A DNA stretch of 5,456 nucleotides from Clostridia bacterium (GCA_017615235.1 JAGAAM010000023.1:1-5456); one strand, 5' to 3'; positions 1-5,456 are shown, numbered from the stretch's first letter. Notes: generated by a model not told the origin, from the letters alone. Made by a program: numbers and translations.

Positions 1-83
1 ATCGAAAATGTGCCTGATTGCTTATAACCCGCTGAATGAATAACATCCAAGACCAAACATATTTGCTAAATGCCAAGTATAGA

Positions 84-620
84 TCATAATGGCTGGTCAC
101 CGGATTTTCTAATATTGAATTGCGCAGTCGGTACTGCATTGTGGTTGGGTAGTGACATGAGTATTTTACAAAAATCCGACGCGTTAATATCGAGATTTGC
201 ATACGCGGACGGTGTATAACCATGCGCTAAATCAATGGAAATCTGGACGTATCCTATCAAATCATGCTCCATTATTTGCACCAAAAAATTTTCTATATTG
301 GGTATACCAGAGTTTCCCCAGTCGGCTATACCAAAATCCGTATCACGATACCACATGCCGCGCATGATCCGATTGCATTCATCTGTATCCTTGGCGTCCG
401 TTATTTCAAAGGGGAGATATTTCTCCGCAAGATCATTGCTTTCGCTGTTATCTATGGAATATTTATACCGCGCGTCCGGGTTTCTGATCTGCTCGCCTGT
501 GTTAATCCATATCTGATTATCCACCGCACAACGAACCAGGAATGCAATGAAATCCTCATATTCTCTCCCGAATGGAACACGCAAAAAATATATTTTTCCG
601 GTAATCATCTCGTCTGACAT
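84..620 (-). CDS. Hypothetical soluble protein, 178 aa, family not recognised
   Basis: I do not recognise this protein and assign no function. The start is well supported: ATG at 620-618 is preceded by AGGAG (631-627) with a 6-nt spacer, and a good promoter lies further upstream (742-770). The stop is TGA at 86-84. The product is rich in Asp and Glu, has aromatic clusters (for example MWYRDTDFGIADWGNSG at about residues 89-105), and shows no signal peptide or membrane segment, so it is probably cytosolic. The alternation of short hydrophobic strands with acidic loops, and a size under 200 residues, recall small orphan immunity-type proteins of polymorphic toxin loci, but I see no diagnostic motif and no toxin gene next to it. 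The DNA is more AT-rich than the other genes (27 G+C in bases 121-180, against 40 in bases 961-1020), which suggests acquisition by transfer. That it is a real gene is fairly sure; its role is unknown. Confidence 0.75.
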   Translation of the reverse strand: MSDEMITGKIYFLRVPFGREYEDFIAFLVRCAVDNQIWINTGEQIRNPDARYKYSIDNSESNDLAEKYLPFEITDAKDTDECNRIMRGMWYRDTDFGIADWGNSGIPNIENFLVQIMEHDLIGYVQISIDLAHGYTPSAYANLDINASDFCKILMSLPNHNAVPTAQFNIRKSGDQPL

Positions 621-626
621 GATATA

Positions 627-631
627 CTCCT
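627..631 (-). promoter_or_regulatory. Ribosome binding site of the 84-620 gene
   Basis: AGGAG on the minus strand, 6 nt before the ATG at 620. It is the best-spaced Shine-Dalgarno site in the window. It fixes both the start and the strand of the orphan gene, and argues against the two open frames on the opposite strand here (235-516 and 264-617). Confidence 0.75.
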
Positions 632-741
632 ATTTAACCCAAGCCGAAAATGTCTTCAATAAAATTCCAAAAAGTGGTTCCGGATGAATGTGTATATTGT
701 AAATTGCATTCAAATGTCATTAATAGTTATAGTACATAAAA

Positions 742-770
742 ATAATACATTAAAACGCGTCGCATGTCAA
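742..770 (-). promoter_or_regulatory. Sigma-A-type promoter for the 84-620 gene
   Basis: Read on the minus strand: TTGACA at 770-765 (perfect -35), a 17-nt spacer at 764-748, then TATTAT at 747-742 (five of six match to TATAAT). The predicted transcription start is near 735, giving an AT-rich leader of about 115 nt before the ATG at 620. This is a consensus match with ideal spacing. Activity is inferred, not shown. Confidence 0.6.
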
Positions 771-784
771 GTTCGCATTTGACA
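765..784. repeat. Inverted repeat joining the two -35 boxes
   Basis: TGTCAA (765-770), 8 nt, TTGACA (779-784): a perfect 6-bp inverted repeat. Each arm is the -35 box of one of the two divergent promoters. It may only reflect both promoters having a consensus -35, but the arrangement would also let one bound protein block both. Confidence 0.5.
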
Positions 785-807
785 ACCGGCTTAAAATGGT
801 ATAAAAT
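779..807 (+). promoter_or_regulatory. Sigma-A-type promoter for the MATE transporter gene
   Basis: TTGACA at 779-784 (perfect -35), a 17-nt spacer at 785-801, then TAAAAT at 802-807 (five of six match). A second reading puts TATAAA at 800-805 with an upstream TGG (797-799), an extended -10 element, but with a 15-nt spacer. The predicted transcription start is near 814, giving a leader of about 27 nt before the ATG at 841. Confidence 0.65.
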
Positions 808-840
808 CTTTTTTGCAATAATCACGGGTTTCGGAGTGTT

Positions 841-2229
841 ATGAAAAAGACAATTGACCGGAGGAGGTTTTTAAAACTGCTTCCGGTGGTGATCGCGCTC
901 GCCTGGCCGACGATGCTCGAAGAGCTTACGCAGACGGCGGTGCAATACATAGACACGGCGATGGTCGGTTCCCTCGGGACGAAAGCGACGGCTTCGGTCG
1001 GCGCGACCACGACGGTCAACTGGCTTATCGGGTCGACGGTCTTCGCCTTCGGCGTGGGTTTCCTCGCCTATATCTCCCAGGCGAAAGGCGCCGGCGACTC
1101 CGGCAGGGTACGCAAAGCGAGCGCCCAGTCGGTGCTCGCCGTCATAGTGATCGGCGCGGTCTTCACGGCGATAACGCTTTCGCTCGCGCGGGTGATCCCT
1201 TTGTGGATGCGGGTGGACGAAGACATCCGCGACGCCGCGGGGCTTTACTTCTTCATCCTTTATATCCCGATGATATTCCGCACGGCGAGCATAATCTTCG
1301 GCACGGTGCTGCGCGCCGTCGGCGACACGAAAACGCCGATGATCTGCGGCATAACCGTAAATTTACTTAACGTATTGCTCAACTTCCTGTTCATATACGG
1401 CGACCGGACGGTGACCGTTTTCGGACGCGGGATATTCGTTTACGGCGCGGGTATGGGAGTGAACGGCGCGGCGGTCGCCAGCGCGGTCTCCTACGCCGTC
1501 GGCGGGATACTCGTAACGACCGCGCTTCTCGTACACCCCGCCGCCTCGCCGAAGGGCGAAAGCATAAAACCCGACAAAAAGGTGCTTATCCCCTGCCTTA
1601 AGGTCTCGATGCCGAATATGCTCCAGCGTTTCGGCACCTCGCTCGGCTACGTCGCCTTCGCTTCGATGATAAACTCGCTCGGCGCGGTATCGACGGCGGC
1701 TCATACCGTTGCGAACACCGTTGAATCGGCGTTCTATATTCCGGGTTACGGCATCCAGACCGCCGCGGCAACGCTTACCGGCAACGCCATCGGCGCGAAC
1801 GACCGCAGGCGCCAGAGCGACCTCGCAAAGACCATAATCATCCTTGAAGTGTTCCTTATGATACTTTCCGGCGCTCTGCTTTTCGCCTTTGCTCCGGAAA
1901 TGGTGCGGATCTTCAGCAAAGACGAGGAGGTGATCCGCCTGGGCGGGACCGTGCTACGCATGGTCGCCTGCTCGGAGCCGTTCTACGGCATTTCCATAGT
2001 GACGGAAGGTATGCTCCAGGGCGCGGGAAAGACGAAAGTGCCTTTCGTCCTAAACGTGACCGGAATGTGGATGATCCGCATCCTCGGCACGTTCATCTGC
2101 ACCCAGCTTATCGGGCTCGGGCTCATCTCCGCCTGGGCGTGCATGATCGCGCATAACCTGCTTTTGTCGGCGTCGTTCGTGATCTACTACCGCAGGACGG
2201 ATATGTTCGCGGACAGGATAAAGGCGTAA
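841..2229 (+). CDS. MATE-family multidrug/cation antiporter
   Basis: A multidrug and toxin extrusion (MATE) transporter of the inner membrane, expected to export drugs or metabolites in exchange for Na+ or H+; the substrate cannot be told. The 462 residues fit the usual length for 12 helices in two homologous halves. Each half carries the family's matching motif: LRAVGDTKTPM at 157-167 and LQGAGKTKVPF at 392-402. The first helix contains VQYIDTAMVGSLG, with D38 where MATE proteins commonly have the ion-coupling Asp. YIPGYGIQTAAATLTGNAIGA at 299-319 is typical of the start of the second half. The start is ATG with GGAG at 833-836, only 4 nt away. A stronger Shine-Dalgarno-like GGAGGAGG lies inside the gene at 860-867. 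The N-terminal RRRFLK resembles a Tat motif, probably by chance. The gene is monocistronic, from a promoter at 779-807 to the terminator after its TAA stop. Homologous genes are often called norM, dinF or mepA, but I cannot choose among them. Confidence 0.93.
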   Translation: MKKTIDRRRFLKLLPVVIALAWPTMLEELTQTAVQYIDTAMVGSLGTKATASVGATTTVNWLIGSTVFAFGVGFLAYISQAKGAGDSGRVRKASAQSVLAVIVIGAVFTAITLSLARVIPLWMRVDEDIRDAAGLYFFILYIPMIFRTASIIFGTVLRAVGDTKTPMICGITVNLLNVLLNFLFIYGDRTVTVFGRGIFVYGAGMGVNGAAVASAVSYAVGGILVTTALLVHPAASPKGESIKPDKKVLIPCLKVSMPNMLQRFGTSLGYVAFASMINSLGAVSTAAHTVANTVESAFYIPGYGIQTAAATLTGNAIGANDRRRQSDLAKTIIILEVFLMILSGALLFAFAPEMVRIFSKDEEVIRLGGTVLRMVACSEPFYGISIVTEGMLQGAGKTKVPFVLNVTGMWMIRILGTFICTQLIGLGLISAWACMIAHNLLLSASFVIYYRRTDMFADRIKA

Positions 2230-2235
2230 AAACGT

Positions 2236-2281
2236 AAAAAAACGGTCCCTTCGTTTTAAAGCGAAAGGACCGCGTTTTTTT
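2236..2281. terminator. Bidirectional intrinsic terminator between convergent transcripts
   Basis: The left arm 2243-2256 pairs with 2259-2272, with one C/A mismatch (2249/2266), one T/G wobble (2254/2261) and an AT-rich tip. On the plus strand the stem is followed by seven T (2275-2281), ending the transporter transcript just after its TAA. On the minus strand the seven A at 2236-2242 become a T-run, ending the dockerin-operon transcript that stops translating at 2291. One hairpin thus serves both directions. Confidence 0.88.
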
Positions 2282-2290
2282 ATTTTCCTG

Positions 2291-3106
2291 TCAGTCGTGA
2301 CGCCAGTACTGTCCCGCGTATGTGCTGCAAAGGTAACGCGCCGCGACGACGTTGTTGAAAAAGCTTATCGCGGTGCCGCTCGTCGCTTCCGGATCGGCGG
2401 TGACCCACCAGCCTTCCGTCACTGCGAATTGAGCGCTCATAAGCGAAGGACAGTTTGAAAACGCGTTAACGCCGATACTCTTCAAACCGGACCCGAATAC
2501 GGCGCTGATAACACAGATGCAGTTTGAAAACGCGCTGTCGCCGATACTTTGCACGCTGTCCGGGATAATGACCGCCGTGAGAGTGCTGCAGTTGTCAAAA
2601 GCGTTGTCGCCGATCGCGACGACGGTCCCGGGTATGGTCACGTTCGTAAGCTTTTCGCAGTCTTCAAAAGCGGAATCGCCTACCGCCGTCACCGGAAGTC
2701 CTTTGTATATCGAAGGGATCACAAGATCCTTATCGGTGCAGGAACCGATCCCGGTCACGTTATACGAACCGCCGTTGAGTACGAATTCAAGTCCGGCGGA
2801 GGCGGCGTATCCTTCAATGTGATAACTTCCGAGGACGTCGCGCTTGACCATAAGATAATCCGTCGCGTCTATGCTGCCGTTGCCGTTCACGTCGGCGGCG
2901 AGCATTTCGCCGTCTGTGAGTTCGTAGGATCTCAGCACCGCGCGTTTGAGCTTCAGATACTCCGCTGCGGTGACGTTCCCGTCACCGTCAAGGTCGCCCG
3001 GACGCCTTTCGGCGAAGGCTTCAAGCGCGAAAACCGAGGTAAAAAACACCGCCAAAACCAGGAAAAAAGCCGTTATTCTGACGCTTTTAATCGCTTTTTT
3101 GATCAT
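2291..3106 (-). CDS. Secreted protein: N-terminal dockerin plus BspA-type leucine-rich repeats
   Basis: An exported protein predicted to dock on a cohesin partner and to present an LRR surface, possibly for adhesion. I start it at ATG 3106-3104 (271 aa), because AAAAGGTG at 3120-3113 is a fair Shine-Dalgarno there; the upstream GTG at 3115 would overlap that site and add only three residues. Residues 1-32 are a clear signal peptide (lysines, hydrophobic core, AFA before the cut). A type I dockerin follows at about 36-95. Its loops are DLDGDGNVTAAE (38-49) and DVNGNGSIDATD (72-83), each followed by the KR pair typical of the first helix. Residues 105-140 are the usual entry segment of BspA-type (LRR_5) domains, including VTGIGSC and LVIPS. 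Four 23-residue repeats begin at 141, 164, 187 and 210, in the form (A/S)-(V/I)-G-x-x-A-F-x-x-C. The tail with GWWVTAD and ATSGT, ending YWRHD, is the common C-terminal cap of such proteins, so the gene looks complete. It is the last gene of the unit and ends at the shared terminator. Confidence 0.9.
   Translation of the reverse strand: MIKKAIKSVRITAFFLVLAVFFTSVFALEAFAERRPGDLDGDGNVTAAEYLKLKRAVLRSYELTDGEMLAADVNGNGSIDATDYLMVKRDVLGSYHIEGYAASAGLEFVLNGGSYNVTGIGSCTDKDLVIPSIYKGLPVTAVGDSAFEDCEKLTNVTIPGTVVAIGDNAFDNCSTLTAVIIPDSVQSIGDSAFSNCICVISAVFGSGLKSIGVNAFSNCPSLMSAQFAVTEGWWVTADPEATSGTAISFFNNVVAARYLCSTYAGQYWRHD
2411..2686 (-). repeat. Four tandem 69-bp units encoding BspA-type LRRs
   Basis: Within the dockerin-LRR gene, a motif read on the plus strand as CAG followed by TTGAAAA-like bases recurs at 2451, 2520, 2589 and 2658, exactly 69 bp apart (23 codons). 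The 2451 and 2520 copies share CAGTTTGAAAACGCG exactly; the other two have diverged. Each unit places a Cys of the F-x-x-C motif in register, as expected for LRR_5 repeats. Confidence 0.85.
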
Positions 3107-3128
3107 TTTTTGCACCTTTTTATGCGTT

Positions 3129-3701
3129 TTAAGCGTTATTTATCACGCTTTTGAACACTTCTTTTACGAGGCGGTCGTATTCCATCCACGCCGCGTGTTT
3201 TCTCAAAGAGGAAGTCAGACGCGCTATTTCGGAATAGTACCAGTACTGTTTTTTGATATCCTTCTGGTGGGTCATCTCCCACATCGCGTCGCCTTTTTCA
3301 AGATATACGCGGTAATAGGAACGGATGTTGGAAAGCTTATCTCCGAGCCATAGGATCTTCACGTCCTCGCCGGAAGAAGAAAGGACTTCCAGCGATTCGG
3401 CTTTGCGTATCTCCCAGGTCAGGGAAGAAGGTATCCCTCTCCTTTTGTCCTCGGTCTCCGAGGCGACGAGGGCGGCTACCCTCCCGCCGAATTCTTCTTT
3501 TATAGTACCGATATCGATTCCCGCGTCCTCGACGACGTCGTGAAGCAGGGCTGCGGCGATGATATCGCGGTCATCGGTGACGGAGGCGACTACCGAAGCC
3601 GCCTCCATAGGATGAACTATATAAGGTGTGTTGCCGTATTTCCGGACCTGCCCGGAATGGGCTTTCAGCGCGAACAGCGCGGCTTTTTCGACGATATCCA
3701 A
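3129..3701 (-). CDS. HD-domain hydrolase, MESH1/SpoT-like (probable (p)ppGpp or related nucleotide hydrolase)
   Basis: A cytoplasmic single-domain metal-dependent phosphohydrolase related to the hydrolase half of RelA/SpoT and to small alarmone hydrolases. At 190 residues it is about the size of MESH1 (roughly 180) and has no synthetase, TGS or ACT domain. The expected active-site pattern is complete: H15-S-G-Q-V-R20-K, Y-I-V-H30-P, L-L-H54-D55-V-V-E58-D59, and G-D121-K-L-S-N125. In this family H30, H54, D55 and D121 bind the metal, and E58/D59 serve catalysis. Later motifs WEIRK (96-100), HQKD (145-148) and QYWYY (152-156) match what I know of stand-alone clostridial HD proteins, so it is probably of that subgroup; its substrate is less sure than its fold. 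The start is TTG at 3701-3699, the first possible start after the upstream TGA; it places H15 at the normal distance from the N-terminus. There is no good Shine-Dalgarno site, and only 3 nt separate it from the preceding stop, so translational coupling is likely. Confidence 0.87.
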   Translation of the reverse strand: MDIVEKAALFALKAHSGQVRKYGNTPYIVHPMEAASVVASVTDDRDIIAAALLHDVVEDAGIDIGTIKEEFGGRVAALVASETEDKRRGIPSSLTWEIRKAESLEVLSSSGEDVKILWLGDKLSNIRSYYRVYLEKGDAMWEMTHQKDIKKQYWYYSEIARLTSSLRKHAAWMEYDRLVKEVFKSVINNA

Positions 3702-3704
3702 GGG

Positions 3705-5456
3705 TCAGCCCGCGATACTGTAGGTGCCGAGGACGTGACGCTTGATCATAAGATAGTCGGTCGCGTCGACGCCGCCGCTCTTGTTGACGTCGGCGACGGA
3801 ACGTTCGATCTCGGAAGCGTTATAGGTCTCGAGTACGGTGCGTTTCGCCATCAGATAGTCGGTCGCGTCGATGCCGCCGTTGTTGTTGACGTCGCCGATG
3901 CGGAGCTTCCATACCGCGAAGAGCGTGATATTCGCGTCGGAGGTATAGGTGTCGCCGGGCTGATACTGAGGCTCGGTAGCCGATGCGGAATCCGCCCAGC
4001 CGAGGAAATCGTAATAATTGCGGGAAGGTTCGTCCTCGGAAAGCACAAGATCGATGCCTGCGCCCTTGACCTGGGAAGCGGGAGCGCCGCTGCCGCCGTT
4101 GGCGTTATAGATCACGTTAAAGGAGGTAGGCGAAGGATTGTCGTTGGTGTAGTTGAAGGTCACGGTCTTGTCGGAGAAGGTGGTCTTCACGTCGTCGTCC
4201 GCGGTGGAATAACCGTCGATCTCCGGGGTGGCTACCGTGACGTGGGCGCCCTGTTTGCCGACCATCTCATAGGATTTGACGACCTGGCCGTCGGCAATGC
4301 AGTTGACGGTGATCGTCGCCTTGTTGAGTCCGTCGTATTTTGCGAGGAGGTAATCGGAGATGAGTTCGGCGTAACGGGTATGTCCGTATGTGGACTGGTG
4401 GATACCGTCGCCGTAGGCGAGGAACTGGGTGAGATCCTCGAATTCGCATTCGTAGTTGATATCGACGAGTCCGCATTCGTATTTAGCCGCGGTCTCGCGG
4501 ATGGCGTTGACGAAATCGGGCATAAATCCGTAAGCGTAGTCGAGTCCGTAGCTTCCGGCGCTGTAATATCCGGGCTCCGTGCAGGGCGGGTTCGGCGTGA
4601 AGAATACCACGTCGCAGCCGTTCTCGATAAGCGTCGCGGCAAAGTATTCCAGATTTGCGCGGTAGGTATCGAGATCGATTATCGGTTTGCCGGTGTCCAT
4701 GATGCACGCCTGGTCGTTCATGCCGAAGCAGATGATGGCGATATCCGGGTCCTCGGCAAGGACGTCGTCCTCGAAACGGGCGCGTCCGTGCGCGGTGGTG
4801 TTGCCGCTGATGGCGGCGTTGATGACCTCGGTGCCGATGTAGTTGTAAAGCATCGCGACGTATCCGGGACGTGCGGTAAGGCTGTCGCCGAAAGCGAGGA
4901 CACGTTTGTTGACGAGCGAGGAGTTCGCCGCCGTCTCGCTTATGCATTTCACTTTATAGTTGTTGAAACTGCTGTCCGGCTTGTTGCCGCGCGCGATAAC
5001 GCGGATCGTGTAATTGCTGCCGATGCTGAGTATCGACGAGGAGATCGTATAGGAAGTGCCGTTCACGTTGGTGGGAGCGACGACCAGCGGCCCGTCGGGG
5101 ACCGCGCCGGCGTTGTTGATAGAAACGATATAACTCGTCGCGCCGGGGACGGCGTTCCAGGTGATGGTCTTGCCGCCTTCGAGCGTGTTGATATAGCCGT
5201 TGACCGCCTCGTTCACGACGGGGGTACCGAGCCTGTTGTCGATCGCGGGGGTGTAATACGCGACTCCGGAATCGGGGCAGTTGACGCTGATGCGCGGATC
5301 GGCGCCCAGAGTTCCGGCGGCGAGGTCGATATCGTGCAGATAGCATTTATCGCCGACGTTGAGAAGGTCGATATTGGCGGAATTGAGATAACAGTCGACG
5401 AGCACGAAGCCGTTGTTCGGGATCACCGGCTGTTTCGGATATTCGTTTCCGGCCAT
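3705..5456 (-). CDS. Multidomain dockerin-bearing SGNH/GDSL hydrolase (5' end probably beyond the window)
   Basis: Probably an extracellular esterase or deacylase carried by a dockerin. In visible residue numbers: 1-60, an unassigned beta-rich segment (IPNNGFVLV, LLNVGDKCYL); 75-172, a fibronectin III-like domain (ITWNAVPGATSYIVSI, YTIRVIARG); 184-376, an SGNH/GDSL hydrolase; 379-437, a MucBP-like domain (EIDGYSTAD, KTVTFNYT); 444-517, an InlB/Listeria-Bacteroides-type repeat (YNANGGSG, FLGWADS, ITLFAVWK); 520-583, a type I dockerin with loops DVNNNGGIDATD (522-533) and DVNKSGGVDATD (556-567). All catalytic blocks are present: GDSL with S192, G218 of the oxyanion hole, GMND with N247, and DGIH with D350 and H353. 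The first visible codon is an ATG on the last three bases, but no signal peptide follows, which is unexpected for a dockerin protein. The true start is therefore probably outside, and this Met may be internal. It is the first visible gene of a three-gene unit. The substrate is unknown; acetylated polysaccharide is a family-based guess. Confidence 0.9.
   Translation of the reverse strand: MAGNEYPKQPVIPNNGFVLVDCYLNSANIDLLNVGDKCYLHDIDLAAGTLGADPRISVNCPDSGVAYYTPAIDNRLGTPVVNEAVNGYINTLEGGKTITWNAVPGATSYIVSINNAGAVPDGPLVVAPTNVNGTSYTISSSILSIGSNYTIRVIARGNKPDSSFNNYKVKCISETAANSSLVNKRVLAFGDSLTARPGYVAMLYNYIGTEVINAAISGNTTAHGRARFEDDVLAEDPDIAIICFGMNDQACIMDTGKPIIDLDTYRANLEYFAATLIENGCDVVFFTPNPPCTEPGYYSAGSYGLDYAYGFMPDFVNAIRETAAKYECGLVDINYECEFEDLTQFLAYGDGIHQSTYGHTRYAELISDYLLAKYDGLNKATITVNCIADGQVVKSYEMVGKQGAHVTVATPEIDGYSTADDDVKTTFSDKTVTFNYTNDNPSPTSFNVIYNANGGSGAPASQVKGAGIDLVLSEDEPSRNYYDFLGWADSASATEPQYQPGDTYTSDANITLFAVWKLRIGDVNNNGGIDATDYLMAKRTVLETYNASEIERSVADVNKSGGVDATDYLMIKRHVLGTYSIAG

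Noticed and set aside
1..46. Possible partial minus-strand gene beginning ATG at 46 and running off the window edge
   Set aside because: Only 15 codons are visible, there is no good ribosome binding site, and nothing in the peptide is recognisable.
235..617. Two overlapping plus-strand open frames opposite the orphan gene
   Set aside because: No ribosome binding site or promoter in that direction, and the translations are low-complexity-looking with no domain. The minus-strand gene has both a promoter and AGGAG.
685..712. Weak inverted repeat TGAATG...CATTCA in the leader of the orphan gene
   Set aside because: Six pairs around a 16-nt AT-rich loop are expected by chance in such sequence, and there is no T-run or riboswitch-like core.
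2517..3353. Plus-strand open frames of 101, 201 and 135 codons opposite the LRR and HD genes
   Set aside because: They are antisense shadows of clearly recognisable protein domains, caused by GC-rich codon use and the repeats, with no start signals.
3705..3707. Recoding of TGA as a sense codon
   Set aside because: TGA ends three genes here at sensible domain boundaries, and Trp positions in conserved motifs use TGG, so the standard code fits.
3851..5346. Several other minus-strand frames rich in Arg, Ser and Thr inside the SGNH gene, up to 154 codons
   Set aside because: They overlap well-defined catalytic and dockerin domains in another frame. Their Arg/Pro/Ser-rich composition is typical of off-frame reading of GC-rich genes.
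1..5456. CRISPR array, transposase, integrase, attachment site, tRNA, rRNA or riboswitch
   Set aside because: I looked on both strands and saw no spaced direct repeats other than the coding LRR and dockerin repeats, no insertion-sequence ends, and no structured RNA I could recognise.

Overview
The window looks like chromosomal DNA of an anaerobic Firmicute of the class Clostridia, probably an uncultured Oscillospirales/Ruminococcaceae-like gut or rumen bacterium. The reasons are two proteins with type I dockerins, a BspA-type leucine-rich repeat protein of the kind common in those genomes, a clostridial-style stand-alone HD hydrolase, and GC-rich coding DNA next to very AT-rich spacers. This placement is inferred from protein style, not from any search.

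Layout, left to right. (1) Positions 84-620 (minus) hold a 178-residue protein I do not recognise, in clearly more AT-rich DNA than the rest. (2) Positions 621-840 are an AT-rich divergent intergenic region. It holds two well-formed sigma-A-type promoters facing away from each other, whose -35 boxes form an inverted repeat. One should drive the orphan gene and the other the transporter. (3) Positions 841-2229 (plus) encode a MATE-family multidrug/cation antiporter. (4) Positions 2236-2281 hold an intrinsic terminator with T-runs on both strands, shared by the converging transcripts. (5) Positions 2291-5456 (minus) are a tightly packed three-gene unit, read right to left. It starts with a multidomain secreted-type protein (FN3-like, SGNH/GDSL esterase, MucBP-like, InlB-type repeat, dockerin) that probably begins beyond the window. 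Next is a MESH1/SpoT-like HD hydrolase with a TTG start 3 nt after the previous stop. Last is a secreted protein with an N-terminal dockerin and four exact 23-residue BspA-type repeats.

How the genes might work together. The two dockerin proteins would be exported and docked on a cohesin-bearing scaffold or surface anchor. One brings an esterase (deacylation of polysaccharide or glycoprotein is a reasonable guess) and the other an adhesive LRR surface. The HD protein is cytoplasmic and probably hydrolyses a nucleotide such as (p)ppGpp. Its place between two exported dockerin proteins is the most curious feature of the layout. No cohesin, CRISPR array, transposase, tRNA or rRNA is visible. I see no proof of a wholly new system; the best leads are the mirror-image promoter pair with its orphan gene, and the alarmone-hydrolase-like gene inside a dockerin operon.
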